A DNA stretch of 64,000 nt from Dendrolimus kikuchii (GCA_019925095.2 CM034410.1:13418436-13482435), one strand, 5' to 3'; shown: positions 1 through 29,500, numbered from the stretch's first letter. Notes: generated from the sequence alone by a model not told the origin. Numbers and translations: made by a program.

Positions 1-15579
<15,579 letters not shown>

Positions 15580-15838
15580 TAAGTATTGTGTACAATCTTC
15601 AGAATCATAATTAAAAGTACACTTAATGAAACCGTATTCAAATTGCTACAAAATATATCTGACCTATATTAGGGTGATTTATTTTTCTGTCCGCACCCGA
15701 TATTTTGTTGTGTATTTCGGAAAAAAACCCAGAAAGTTACAGCCCTTAATATTAATTTTAAGTACTGTCCCTGAGTGTGAAAAGATTTTTCATATAAATT
15801 ACACTTAAATCATTTTTTTTTGTTTTTCTATAATTCAG
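15580..15838. other. Intergenic gap between gene 1 and gene 2
   Basis: About 260 bp, AT-rich, with a 60-residue open frame that resembles nothing. It must hold the 3' UTR of gene 1 and possibly the start region of gene 2. Neither a clear AATAAA nor a TATA box was identified. Confidence 0.4.
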
Positions 15839-15935
15839 CCGCATTTTATGCTGTCACATCGGGCTTGGTCGCGATTTACTCAGAATGAAACAATCTACAA
15901 TAGTGTCTATTGCGGGGAATGTGTAACTTATACTG
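15839..15935 (+). CDS. Gene 2, first recognised coding exon
   Basis: Pyrimidine tract and attcag before 15839, donor gtgagt at 15936, phase 1 end. Likely start ATG at 15848 (MLSHRAWSRFTQNETIYNSV). The final partial codon joins the two bases that open exon 46815 to give Val. It lies only 260 bp after the stop of gene 1, so promoter and any 5' UTR exon are either in that gap or inside gene 1. Assignment to gene 2 rests on phase and N-terminal position. Confidence 0.6.
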
Positions 15936-17489
15936 GTGAGTTGGTACACGTCACTGAAGTTGATTTTCACCTAAAATTCTAGTATTTTTGCTGTTATCTC
16001 CACAGCAATGGACTATACAAAAATAATCAAATAGCAAATCTGTTGGAAATTTAATTTCCTCCAAAAAAATATCGTAGACCTAATTGCTTAGATCAGTATT
16101 TTCTGAGATATTGAATTTTAACTCATTAGTGGTATAAAATTTTTATAGTTTATGGAATGGTTTTTCCGACATACACAACAAAATTTCGGGAGGCAACCGA
16201 AAAAATAAAATTAGACCGAAAAATCACCCTACTGACCTATTTCACTTATGGTGTTGATAGCGTGTTAGAAAGGGATACATGTACAATCGCACATTTACTA
16301 TTTGAAAGTATCAAATTTATCACTAGTTTAAAACAATACAATGATACATCATCAGTCTTGATCTTTATTAATTATTATTTCGCAGTTCCTTTAATTAATA
16401 ATGAAATGTCAATAAATTAAGTAATAATAAAATATTAACAGTGTAATAACACATTTATTATGTGTAAAATATTAAATAAAAATAAATATCTGAACTTATT
16501 AGCCTTCCTATCCATAAGACGGCCAATATATTAAGGAAATCAGGAACTATGCATAATAGATTATGCAGTTTTACTCTCGCATTTAAATTTATTCAAATTA
16601 CAATAAAAAAGGGATATCATAAAATTAGGTCCCATAAAACTCTGTGCTATGATCCCACGAAAACTCTTAAAAGTTATATGGCCTGTGGTATTGAACAATA
16701 TAGTAGTACGAGCAAAACTTAAATGCATTCGTGAAGTTTGTACATGTAATTTCGCAAAACACAATTATAATTATAAGGTTCACGTGGTGGCATGTGCAAG
16801 GAGTGTTGCGCTCTCGTTCTTTCGTTAGCCGCAGTCGCATACTGTCTCTTTCGCAGCACACACTGTCAGTTGCAGTTGTATTAACGTTAACACTTGATTC
16901 GACCTGCGTATACTCAAGCGGCTAACTTCACTCGTGACTCATTTAAATTTTGCGCGTATTGTACATCTCTATAAATATTATAAACGCGAAAGTATGTAAG
17001 AATGGATGTATGGATGTATGTTTCTTACTCTTTCACGCAAAAACTACTGAATAGATTTTGATGAAACTTTACAGTAATATAGTTTACACATTAGAATAAC
17101 ACAGGCTAAAGATATAGCGTGAATTATCCAAAATAGAACGATTTTCCAACACCACGCGGATGAGTCCGCGGGCGCAGCTAGTTATAAATATTAATAAACC
17201 AAGAACAATGTGACTTTGTTTTATTCTTAATATTATGTATACATGTAATTATTTTATAATTCCGCACGTAATAAATGAACATAGTTTATAATTATTGTTT
17301 TTTAATGTTTCATAATTACCCGTGAGATCGTGACCTTAGCGCTTGTGCAGATAGCAGCGCCAGTTGTGAGCCCACATTAAACATGACCTCTGCCCGAGGC
17401 TTGGAACTGGTTAACCCTTTAAGCTCACTATTAGCACATATGTGTCCGCGATAAGAGTGCAGATCGCGTTTGTGTTGTTGTCTCACTCT

Positions 17490-17564
<75 letters not shown>

Positions 17565-20500
17565 CACTTGATGGAAAGCGGTTACCATCGCCTATGGACA
17601 TCTGCAACAGCAAAGTTGCTACAAATGCGCTGCTGCTCTCTTAAGGGAGACTGGAACCTGGTCACTAATGCCGGAACACAACTCAAGGTTGTTATGGCGA
17701 CATACTTTAGACTAGGGGTGGTAGCCATCCAGTCTGGCAAATGCCCTACCACCTGGCTGTGGGTTGTTTTGTCGCCTCTTACGACAGGCCGCCCGGCCGC
17801 AGGAAATTGTATTCTTTCTCCGTTCCTGCACAGATAAAAATATAATATATAGGAGTTGTATGATTTGCATGAAATGGGTATATTACGAGATAGTGTTAGT
17901 GTTAGTCTTGCGGCTTTTTGGTATATCGATAATTGTCTTAAGGGTTAAACACAACGGGTTTATTCAAATAAACCATTTTAACGAAATTTTGTTCCCAAAA
18001 ACCGTTAAATTGAACTTAAAGTGAGAACAAAACCGAAAAATGCTTATATACTTGGGCTGTAATCGGTTCAACTTTTTACCGGTTTCCAAGTCTTGCCTCG
18101 GCTGTGTCAAAGGAATCAAGAGTGTATGACGGTGGTGTGCAAACCAAATACATGTAATTAATAGGATACATAGATATTAGACATACATACATACATCGCT
18201 TCACGCCAGTTCCCTTGCGGGGTAGTCACGAACAACAGAGCGCCATTCAGGCTTGTTCTTACACACCTCACTCGCTTCTTTGACATTCATAGCTCTTGTC
18301 ATGCACGCTCGTCTGTTCTTAGATATTACATAATACATATAATTAAGAAACAGAAAAAGAAAATAGTAAAATAACAAATATTAACACTTTCACAGTCCAG
18401 GTACTGCAAGTGGGACCCGGACGTATAGTTCTGCACGTCCGGGTCTTATATGTGCTACCCGACTGCCATAGTATTTCATATAAGAAAATATCTTTGGACT
18501 CTACGGAAAGGATCATTATTGAGAGATGAACTTCTAGGGCTTGAAACTAGTGAACTAAAATTCTATTGTACCTCCAAATGTCTTGATATTTGACCAAGTT
18601 ATGAACAATACAAAACTGTAAATGAAATATAGAAATTGAATAGAGAATATGAGTTTTATATGACTTATCCTAAATGAAATTTAGCAAAACATACCAAAGA
18701 GAATGGTTTCTCACATTGTTTACAAATATGATCAACTTTTTTGTTCGTCGTAACACAGTGAACACCGTCTCCTTATAACTTTTTTGTCGTCCTTACGAGG
18801 TATTTCCTCAAGATAATTATTTGTGGTTCTTCGTGACGGCGGGATGGATGTCATGGACGATGACGGACGATTAATGGAGGAAGTATCTTCTTCTAAATTC
18901 AACAATAGTCGTATAATACGCAATTTAGCTTGGAGTATAGTCATTTTTTCTATATGTACAGCAGTGGGATGTAGTTTGTTATAAACCAAAACGCTGTTTC
19001 TAATTGCTACGCCGAAAATCATGTCGATTGCATTTTTTTTATACCATATCAATGACTTTCTTATTGATGATTGATAACTGCATAGTTGGTCCGAGAAATC
19101 AATGCCCTTTTTTTTATTATATTCCAAAACTACTTTGGATTTTGGTTTAGGATTTCTTTGGCCAGTCATACACATTTCATTCAGGTGGAAATCATAAGAA
19201 CATCTCTTTTATCCTACCATTTGCTCAAGGTAACATCTTTTTTTTTGGCTGGCAATAATTTCACCCCGGTGTAGCTTTTTTGCCTTCACATATCCCGGCA
19301 GTTGTTTTCGATTTTTTTCTTAGAGTGCCACAAAGATCAGTTTGATTAGCTAAAAGATATGTCGCTAGAGGGAAACTAGCAGGGTTGGGCAGTATTTGAA
19401 ATACTTGTAATTGAAATACGTAATTGAAATACAAATTCGTATTTTGTATTTGTATTTCAATTACTTGTTAAAAATGTAATTTGTAATTAGTATTTCAAAT
19501 ACCTGACGCTGAGGTATTTTGTAATTAGTATTTCAAATACTTATGGTTGCAAAATACATTTCACAAAATACATTTAGCTACCTTATTGATGGGTGTGTTC
19601 TTCAGAAAATAGCGCTCGATAGCTTTCATAAGTTTCATAAGAAAATGGTAACCGCTAAATATTAGGTAAGTTCTGCAGTACTGGCCATTTAAAAGAAATA
19701 TTTTTGTTTCGCTAAGATATATAATTTCAAATTAATTTTACTTTGAAAACATGAAATTCTTTTTTTAAAATTAGTCATTTGTTTATTGATAAGTGTCATG
19801 TTTTCTTCGCATTTGAATCTTTTTCATCATCATGGATAGTTAAAAATTCGAGTAATTATGGAATAAGAGTACCGTAGTGGCAGCAACGCGACAAGAGCGA
19901 CAAGCAACATCAACAACCTTTATGAGCGAACACTACAATGAACGTACCACTTGTTATTGGTTTTCCCGCTTCCATTCTGGAAATTTCGACCTTTCTTTAT
20001 AGCTGGAGCACAACAGACAGGCTGACGGCCCACCTGATGGAAAGCGGTTACTGTCGCTTATGGACATTTGCAACACCAGAGATTTCATCAACCTGCTGCC
20101 AGCCTCGAAGAAATTTTATGGCACCCTTTTTGAAGAACTCCATATCGTAGCGCTGTGGAAAAACCTCGGCTGGGAGCTCATTCCAAATCCCCACGGTATG
20201 CAGGAAAAAGGTTCTACAGAACCGTTGCGTACATGAGCGAAGCGGCTTAAGGAAGTGGGGGTGAAATCCCAACACATGGTGAGTGGTTCGGTGGTAGAAA
20301 GAGGACGAATACACCAATATATACAGTTCTTCCAAATACACTCCGTTATACAGTCAGTAGAATACGTAGAGAGAGCGAAGTCTCTCATAAGGCCAAGCGT
20401 ATCTAGACCATCTGTGAGTATGGGATCATCAACAACGTCAACAGCTCGACGTTGAATACTGTCTAGGGGATCGAGTTGGTAGCCAGGTGCTCCAGCCCAA

Positions 20501-23500
20501 AAGTGTGAGCAGTACTCCATATGCGGGCTCACCTGGGTTTTACAAAGCACAAAGCGTTACCGCGGTGTGAAGTACTGCTTGGACCGGTTTAACATTCCCA
20601 GCTTCTTAGAGGCAAGTTTTGCCTTGCCTTCAAGATGGCCCCTCAACATCGTTCGCGATGTCAACACTGAGGATCCCAATACTCTTGGAGGTGGTAAGGG
20701 GAGTTCCTTGGAACTGAAGCGATTGCTCGAATGGAGTTTTTTTGGCAGATAATACGCAGACCTATGTCTTCTTGGGGTTGAAATGGACAAGGTTTTGTCT
20801 CCCCCATTCAGAGACTCTCTCTAAGGAATACTCTACTCAGATACAAGTCTAACCCAACTTTCCTCCACAAATGATCGAGGGACGTTTGCACGACCAGAGT
20901 ACTGCGCATCGACTGTGCTGTCATTCGCATTGGAATGAATGTTGCGAATAGACAACATATCAATGATATGTAAGATGAACAACGTTGGCGATAGCACACA
21001 ACCCTGGGGCACACCAGCGTTGATGGGCTTAAAACTTGAGGCAACAACCGTCGACAACGACTTGAACGCTGCGCTCATCAAAAGAGATGGATAGCCAGGT
21101 GCAAGACCCTTCGGGTATTTCATACGATGGCCGCTCCGATAGAAGAGCCCTGTGCCAGACCCGGTCGAAGGCCTTAGCAATATCTAGAATTCTAGACTAA
21201 CTGCCAGTGCTTCCTCTTTGCTCTCAATGGCTTCAGCCCAACGGTGGGTTAGGTAAACTAAGAGATCTTGAGCTGAGCGACTGTGGCGGAAGCCGTATTG
21301 CCGATCGTTTAGCAGCTGGTAATCTTCGACGTAACACAGGAGCTGCGCGTTGATAATGCGCTCCATCACTATTGAGAGTAAAAAGGTTATTGCTATAGGC
21401 CTATTCGACGTGTCTGTTACGTACCCTTTTTTGGGGACAAGGTGCACGTGGGCAATCTTCCACGAAGCGAGGACACAACCCTTGTAGTAAGAGAGAGTGA
21501 AACGTCGGGCAAGGACTGGCTGGGGACAGCTCAGCTAAACACGTCTGCAGCACAATGGCAGAAATGCCATCAGGGCCAGAAGACTTTTTGACGTCGAGGG
21601 AGAAGAGAGCACATCGGACTGCTTTTTGAGTAAAGCGCACCTCCAACATTCTAGACTCACACAGGGATTGTAGGTGGAGTTTCTCCTATGTCTCAAGAGT
21701 TGAATTGGCCGCAAAGATTTCACCCAGAAGATTGACTTTATCTTTGGCGGCGTGTACCAGACGGTCGTCCACTGTGCGCAGAGGTGGAAGAGACGCCCGA
21801 CAAAAGTTTACTTGGACAGCTGAGTGAATCCATGGGCGAGAGCAAAATCGTAGGCAGTAGTTCCTGACAGATCAATTCTCGAGGAACCCAACCACTCAAC
21901 GTAATGGGCATTAAAATTTCGATTATAACTACATCTGTTAAAGGATACTGCCCAAAAACTTTGTCGATCACCTCATGAACGAGTTCAAAAAAGCAAGCTG
22001 TTTTAGTCTTTGTGCATTCCGTGCCATGGGACCGATATACGCACGCATAGATTCGGGTGGAACCACCAAAATCTACGCGTACCTACAAGATGGAAATATC
22101 CCTATCTTCAAGGCCGTGGAGATTAGAATAAAAAAATATAATAAAATTAGGTTAACTTATTTAAAAAAAAACGGCAATTTCATAGGCAAGGGACCTAATA
22201 ATGATTATTATTTGATTTTTGTGAGTATTTTATTTACATAACCTAACACCTATTATTTTGTAATTTGTATTTCAATTAAAGGAAACCATGTATTTTGCCC
22301 AGCCCTGGAAACTAGTAGGTATAAAAATTATCTGCGACAATCAAACGACCAGCACCAAGTAAATTACGACATAATTTTACGACGATACTACCAGACTTAT
22401 CTAAATTATCTATTTTTTTCATCAGCGCCGCAATATATCACATATTTCCAAACATAGCCATCTGCAGTACATAACTTATAAATTTTTATTCCATATTTAT
22501 TCGTTTTGGATGGATTGTATTGGCGAAAAAGATGACGACCTTTAAAGGGTACCATGGACTCATCGATTATAACACAATCCCCAGGAGTAAATAGTTGTTG
22601 AGATTTGTTTACAATTTTATCAACAAGGGGCTGCACTTTGTATATATAATCTATTATATGGATCTCGTGGGGCTGAATTATCAGCAAAATGCCAGCATCT
22701 AAGCATTAGAGCAAAGTATTATAGGACATGCCTAGTTTGTGCATGAGTGGATGGTAATAAATTGGATCCTTTTTCCAATAGCATTCTAGAGTCGGCTTCA
22801 CAATAATACCGGTGTAAAGAATAATTCCTAGAAATTTTTTCATCATATTCCGATCCACGTCTTTCCATCCAACAAGTCTGCCAGCGTTCGAATGAACTTG
22901 CGCTGCATATAAATTATTTTGTTCGACCACCATATCCAAAAAGTCGTCGTCTATGATATAAGAAAAAATAGACTACAGTGGTATGACTTTCAATATCGAC
23001 ACCTAAACGTTCTTGTTCAGTAAATGGTAAACGTTGTAGATCACGAACGTTATAACTCCATCCGTTATTCATGTCTTTAGTTTTCAAATGTCCATGTGGA
23101 TCACTTCGAAGGATAGAACTATTTTGAAAAGAAAATTCACTTACTGAAAGTGCAGACACCGACGGCACCGGATTTTCGATAGGATTTGGTGATTATGTAA
23201 TATTTATTCATAGGAATGTCATCAAAATCGCTCTGGTCATCAGAGTCAGAATCATTTTGCAGTAAAAATACTTCCTCGTTGACAAGTATTTGTTGGGGAT
23301 GAGAATATTGAATGAATCTGTATATATTTTCCAATGTTTCATTATCAGAACTTCCTGAATTATGTCGATTATCTTGAGGCACTTCATAATCAGGATCATC
23401 TTCATCACTAGCGTATAATGGATCTAATGACGAATCACTCAATTAATCTAATTCTTCGTCACTATTTTCTAAATTACGCAAAACATTGTGGCGAATGATG

Positions 23501-26500
23501 GTGGAACCATCTAGTTAGTTTAAGAACTTTTAGAAAAAGCTAGAAAATTCTGGAAGGAAAAGACAAGGACGGATATATTTTAGAAAGGGATAGACGATGA
23601 TCGAAAGTTCTAGAATAGAAAGTTCGGGAAGGAAAAGACAGAGATAGATAGATGTTTAGAAAGGGACAGATATACACTATCCGTGCAGGAACGGAGAAAG
23701 AATACAATTTCCTGCGGCCGGGCGGCCTGTCGTAAGAGGCGACTTAACAACCCACAGCCAGGTGGTAGGGCATTTGCCCGACTGGATGGCTACCACCCCT
23801 GGTCTAAAGTATGTCGCCATAACAACCTTGAGTTGTATTCCGGCATTAGTGACCAGGTTCCAGTCTCCCTTAAGAGAGCACTAGCGCATTTGTAGCAACT
23901 TTGGTGTTGAAAATGTCCATAGGCGATGGTAACCGCTTTCCATCAAGTGGGCCGTCCGCCTGTCTGCTGATCTCCTGCAATAAAAAAAAAAGATAGTAAC
24001 TAAAAGAATAACGAAATTATGGGTTCCAGAAGATTCTTCCGGGTATATAAGCAGCGTAAGGCGCGCCTACCGGGCAGTTTAGAGTTGAATTCAGTTCAAG
24101 ACAGCGTAGCGACAAGTGCGATACGGAAGAGTTGGAAGAACAGTTTAATAGAAGATAGTGACGAGTTAAGTGGTGGATTTAGTGACAAGTTTAGTGGACA
24201 GTTAAGTGAAAGAGGGGTGTAGCGTAGTTTGAGAGACGAACCAGAAGCGAGCTACACGCGGTAATATCGGAGGTGCGCACGGCAGTAGCAGGAGGTGGTC
24301 TACGCAATATCAGCGACGGTATTGTGAGTGAGACACCTTATCGTCGGAACAGTGCATCGTTAGTCGTGCGTATAGAGGCCACTCTGTGGATAGGTATTAC
24401 GTGCGGCTGTGTAAGTCAATAAAAGCGTTTATTTAAAAACTGGTGTTTCCTTCCAATCCTAAGTGCGAACCCCGCTCGCACGTAACAGTATCTTCTTCAC
24501 TTGTTCAGCGAGACATTTTTTGTTTTTATTTGTAAACAAATTTTAACAGCTGATTGCTATAGATAAATAATGAAATGTACTATAGACTAAAAAATAACTC
24601 CGCAGAGTAAAATAAACTCCACGGAGTAAATTTAAAATGGATTTTACATGTGGGAACCCGGACTCCTGATGCTAATTACTCGTCCCAATTAGCCCAGAGT
24701 GTCCAGGGATCCACATACGGTACCCGTCACATACCATAGATCAGTGGATCCCAAACTTATTTTGTATCCTGCCCACTTTGAGAATATTTTTTTTTAGCGT
24801 CCCCTTTTTTTCACCTACTTAAAAACCACTAACGTCAAATTAAATTAATTGATTATTGTGAGCTATATTAGCGGAGATTAAACATTTATTTTAAACGAGA
24901 CTTACTATAGCCCGCAAGATTTAACTTGAGACCTAAACGCAGTAGGTCGCGCTGAGGTCTCAAGATAACTCTTACGGGCTACACCTGCCAATGATAATGA
25001 TTATTGAAACGCAACTTTATAGTATTCAGACAGAGACTCTTTTATTCAAAATAAAACAAACATAATCGATTCTTATATAAAAACTAATGTGAAGGATGAA
25101 TCTGATGCTGTTTAATAAGTTTGTTGATATCAGGTTCCAATTTACTCAAGAACAGCCGCAAGTCACCACGTTTGGTAACATGCAAACGATTTATCTCTTT
25201 AGTAAGCAGCGTTGCCACAGCACTAAATCCACGATCACACAAATATGACGATGAGAATGCTATCGGGAATCGCTGAACGAATGACCACTATCTTGGGTAC
25301 AATTGCGGGATCGGTTTTTGTAGCCAAAACTCTTGGTAGCCATTTTTGAACTTCATTTTTATTTTCTCGTTTGTTGTCAATTCTATAAGTTCTTCTTCCA
25401 GCTTAGGTGACATTGCTGTGTTGACATTTGAAAATGGATCCAACACCCAGTCTGGTATTTCCAATTTCAAAATGTCCTGGTATCGTTCGGTGAAGTTAAT
25501 GTGGAGGTTTTCCAAATGTTGGCAGTAGGATAGCAAGTCATCGTTGCTGCAGGATACTGATAAATTCGGAAAACTGTGAAACTCACGTCTGCCCATATTC
25601 CTTTTGTGTAGAAGCAGGTTGGTTGCGAAAGCAGCAACAACATTTTTTACATACATACATACATAAATAGCTTCACGCCAGTTCCCTTGCGGGGTAGGCA
25701 CGAACAACAGAGCGCCATTTAGGCTTATTCTTACACACCTCACTTGCTTCTTTCACATTCATAACTCTTGTCATGCACGCTCGTCTGTTATTAAGGCTCC
25801 TGACATCACCTTCTGCTAGTACACGATCAATTTGATCATGGAAGGTGTGTCGTGGCCTTCCACGACTTCTGCATCCATCCACTTTTGCATTGTATATCTG
25901 TTTAGTCATTCTTTCATCATGCATTCTTTCCACATGCCCGAACCACCGGAGCATTCCTTTCTTTACCTTCACCCCGACACTCAACATTTTTTGTTTTAAT
26001 TAAATTTAGTTCATCGCCTTGCAGTTGGAGATTCATGTCGTTGAACAATTTATACAGGCCTGTCATGTAAGCTATATCATTCTTTGATGTCATGAGCTTG
26101 TTGCGCAATTCTGTATGTTTAGTTTCCAAGAGCTCTATCACAGAGTCAAACAGGTTGTAAAATCGAGTCAGACAATTGCCTCTTGATAACCAACGAACTT
26201 TAGTATCAAACAACAAACGGTTGAAATCTTCGTAATTAGTAACACAAAGCTGATGAAATAATCTATCATTCAACGAGCTGTTACGAATTTTATTGATTCA
26301 TGACATATTGCAGGGATTGAAATAGTCGTTCACTTAAGTTTCTAGCAACCAAATGTGTGTGTCTATGAATAACGCAATGTACAGCAAGGATATCTGGAAT
26401 TCGAATGGAATGGCACCCTGTCATAGCCGGAGCGCCATCCGTAGCAACTGATATAATATTTTTCAAGGGAATCTGTTTCTCATCACAAAACTTTTCCAAT

Positions 26501-29500
26501 GTATTGAATATGGTTTCGCCTTTTGTATCCGTCTCTAAATTTCTAGCAAACAATAGTTCTTCACATATTTTCTCATCTTTTATTTCTCATTATATATAAC
26601 CAAATATATACATTATTAATATGTATATAGCAACAAGACAGATATATACAATATCAATAATAGCAATGACACAATATATCAATATTATATACTTAGTCTG
26701 GCCATAAATACTGTTACAATTAAAAACAAACAAAATATTACGTTTGAATTTGAAATCTCTCATTTTTATATGATTGTTCATTGTGTTTTCTCATTTTGGC
26801 GCCATACATTGTACAACATTTTGCGATATTAAAATGGAGTGGGGCGATAAAGAGAACCGAATTGCTGTGATTGCATTACACAAAGTAGGAATGGAGCCAA
26901 ATGCAATTTTTAAAACTCTCCATAGGCTTGGTATTAGTCAAATGTTTGTGTACCGGCCTATTAATAGGTACAATGAGACCTCCTCTATTTGTGACAGAAA
27001 AAGATCTGGCCGTCCACGAAGTGTTCGTTACTAAAAAGGTGGTCAAAGTAGCAAGGGAAAGAATTCGAAGAAATCCTGTCCGAAAGCAAAAAAAAAATAT
27101 CTCGGGAGATGAAGACCTAGAACTATGTCGCGTATTTTAAACTATGACTTAGGACTTGCAGCCTATAAGAGACGCACTGATCATGTCTTAACTAGTAATT
27201 TAAAAAAGAATAGGGTGGTAAAATCGAAACAACTACTGAAGCGGTACGCAAAGGGAGGTCACAGAAAAATTTTGCTTACGGACGAGAAAATTTTCACAAT
27301 TTAGCAAAATTTTAACAAACAAAATGACCGTATTTATGCTCAAAGTTCTAAGGAAGCTTCTCAATTAGTCGACAGACTGCAACGTGGGCATTATGCGTCT
27401 TCAGTGATGGTTTGGTGGGGTGTTAGCTATGAAAGAGTGACTGAGCCATATTTTTGTGAAAAAGGTATCAAAACATCGGCACAAATGTATCAAGATACCA
27501 TTCTTGAGAAGTTAGTTAAGCCCCTTAACAACAGCATATTCAATAACCAAGAATGGTCATTCCAGCACGACTCGGCGCCGGGTCATAAAGCTCGGTTCAC
27601 GCAGTCTTGGTTGGAAACGAACGTTTCGGACTTCATCAGAGCTGAAGACTGGCCGTCGTCTAGTCCTGATCTTAAACCGCTAGATTATGATTTATGGTCA
27701 GTTTTAGAGAGTACGGCTTGCTCTAAATGGCATGATAATTTCGAATCCTTAAAACATTCCATACGATTGGCAGTAAAGAATTTTCGCATGGAATAAGTGC
27801 GTGCTTCTATTGATAACTGGCCTCAATGTTTAAAGGACTGTATTGCAGCCAATGGAGACCACTTCGAATAAGCTTTTTATATTTTAAATTGTTTTATATT
27901 TATGTATTAAACTAGCGGACCGCGTTCGTAATACCGAAGTAAGAAAGAGAGTTGGTCTGAAAGAGAGTGTCGGGGTGAAGGTAAGGAAAGGAATGCTCCG
28001 GTGGTTTGGGCATGTGGAAAGAATGCTTGATGAAAGAATGACTAAACAGATATACAATGCAAAAGTGGATGGATGCAGACACCTTCCATGATCAAATTGA
28101 TCGTGTACTAGCAGAAGGTGATGTCAGGAGCCTTAAGAACAGACGAGCTTGCATGACAAGAGTTATGAATGTCAAAGAGGCAAGTGAGGTGTGTAAGAAT
28201 AAGCCTAAATGGCACTCTGGTGTTCGTGCCTACCCCGCAAGGGAACTGGCGTGAAGTTATGTATGTATGTATGTATGTATTAAACTAACACACTGTAAAA
28301 CTTATAAATGTTTAAATAACGTAGAAATATGGTTGTTTCATCGAGTTTCAAATAACAGCGATTCTAAAGAAGTTTTACTTCAATAAACCTTATTTTAAAA
28401 TTATTTTTAACCATCATAAATCGAATAATCAAGGTATGACATTGATAGGTGGCGTGGGATACATAGAAATAAAACCATATAATAAATGAAATGTGACGCC
28501 ACGTAATTTAGAATTCCTCCCACCTCTTGTCACACTGTTTCACCTCTACTTTTTATCCGTGCAGGAACGGAGAAAGAATACAGTTTCCTGCGGCCGGGCG
28601 GCCTATCTTAAGAGGCGACTTAACAACCCACAGCCAGGTGGTAGGGCATTTGCCAGACTGGATCGCTACCACCCCTGGTCTAAAGTATGTCGCCATAACA
28701 ACCTTGAGTTGTGTTCCGGCATTAGTGACCAGGTTCCAGTCTCCCTTAAGAGAGCAGTAGCGCATTTGTAGCAACTTTGGTGTTGCAAATGTCCATAGGC
28801 GATGGTAACCGCTTTTCATCAAGTGCGCCGTCTGCCTGTCTGCTGATCTCCTGCAATAAAAAAAAATACTGCGTGTGAACTGCCCACACAAACAATTTTT
28901 TTTATTTTAAAATTTGGATACGGCATTCTAAAAGCCCCGTTTCCCATCTATATGGAAATACCATTCATTAAAATATTATATTATCTATTTAGTATTGCTC
29001 TCCGATACTCAAACACTTCATCTATTGTTTGTTCATGATTTCAAAGTGCGGTTTTGTACGTGACTGAAATTCAAAATTAACGTATTATCTAAGGAGTACG
29101 AATAAATATATCAAAAATAGTTTATTCCGTTTCCTTGATATGCTCGTTGGGTAAACTTTAAGACAAGCCACGTATTTGTTTAGAGATATTTTTAAAAACC
29201 ATATTTTTATTTTAAGAAAGATAGAAAGAAAGAAAGAAAAAGATTGATTTAGAACTACAATAAAACTGACTTAAACTATTAAAATAAAAAACAATAAATA
29301 AATGTAGTCCTAAATTGGCTTTAACTCAGCAAAACTGCCGGTTAATGTAACCAGCGCTGATCTTCCGCTAGGGCCATTCGTGACATACACAAACACAGGC
29401 AAACAAGATAAAAATGTGAAGTGAACCAAAAATAATAATAATAATGAAAAAAACAAACCATAATAACGTTAACTAAATATTAAAAAGATTAAATACTTAT

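Larger units (their letters stand above)
23487..24487 (+). mobile_element. Solo LTR (TG...CA) with heat-shock-type promoter, split by SINE-B
   Basis: Begins tgtggcgaatgatgg and ends cgctcgcacgtaaca. It interrupts the piggyBac N-terminal coding region, so it is an insertion. A TATA box (tatataa, 24044-24050) and a poly-A signal (aataaaag near 24418) fit U3-R-U5 order. Excluding SINE-B (23679-23991) it is about 690 bp. The expected 4-6 bp target duplication is not exact (acat against gtat). No internal retroelement genes were found. Confidence 0.6.
18665..24516 (-). pseudogene. piggyBac-like transposase, split by a hAT element and an LTR
   Basis: Minus-strand pieces: 24516-24488 (start codon at 24514-24516), 23486-22316, and 19379-18665. 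The N-terminal part is acidic (SDSSLDPLYASDEDDPDYE). The core includes VHSNAGRLVGW, VIIDESMVPFKGR, ADNFY..FPLATYLLANQ and GIDFSDQLCSYQSSIRKS. All three catalytic Asp positions of the DDD type are visible (DESM, ADNFY, FSDQ). The C-terminal Cys-rich domain (RRRCSLC..., HICKQCEKPFSLVC) is read after a frameshift in an A run near 18740. Other breaks: in-frame stops near the N terminus and small indels. piggyBac transposases cut and paste at TTAA. A ttaa lies at 18381, but its partner end was not found. Confidence 0.8.

Noticed and set aside
24019..24222. 67-residue frame in the LTR as a small heat-shock gene
   Set aside because: The composition is low in family features, and the region fits R/U5 of an LTR inserted in the piggyBac coding region.
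25288..25743. Single long gene on the minus strand
   Set aside because: It is a chimera of LINE-A tail and hAT transposase created by the LINE insertion; the hAT frame continues beyond the LINE.
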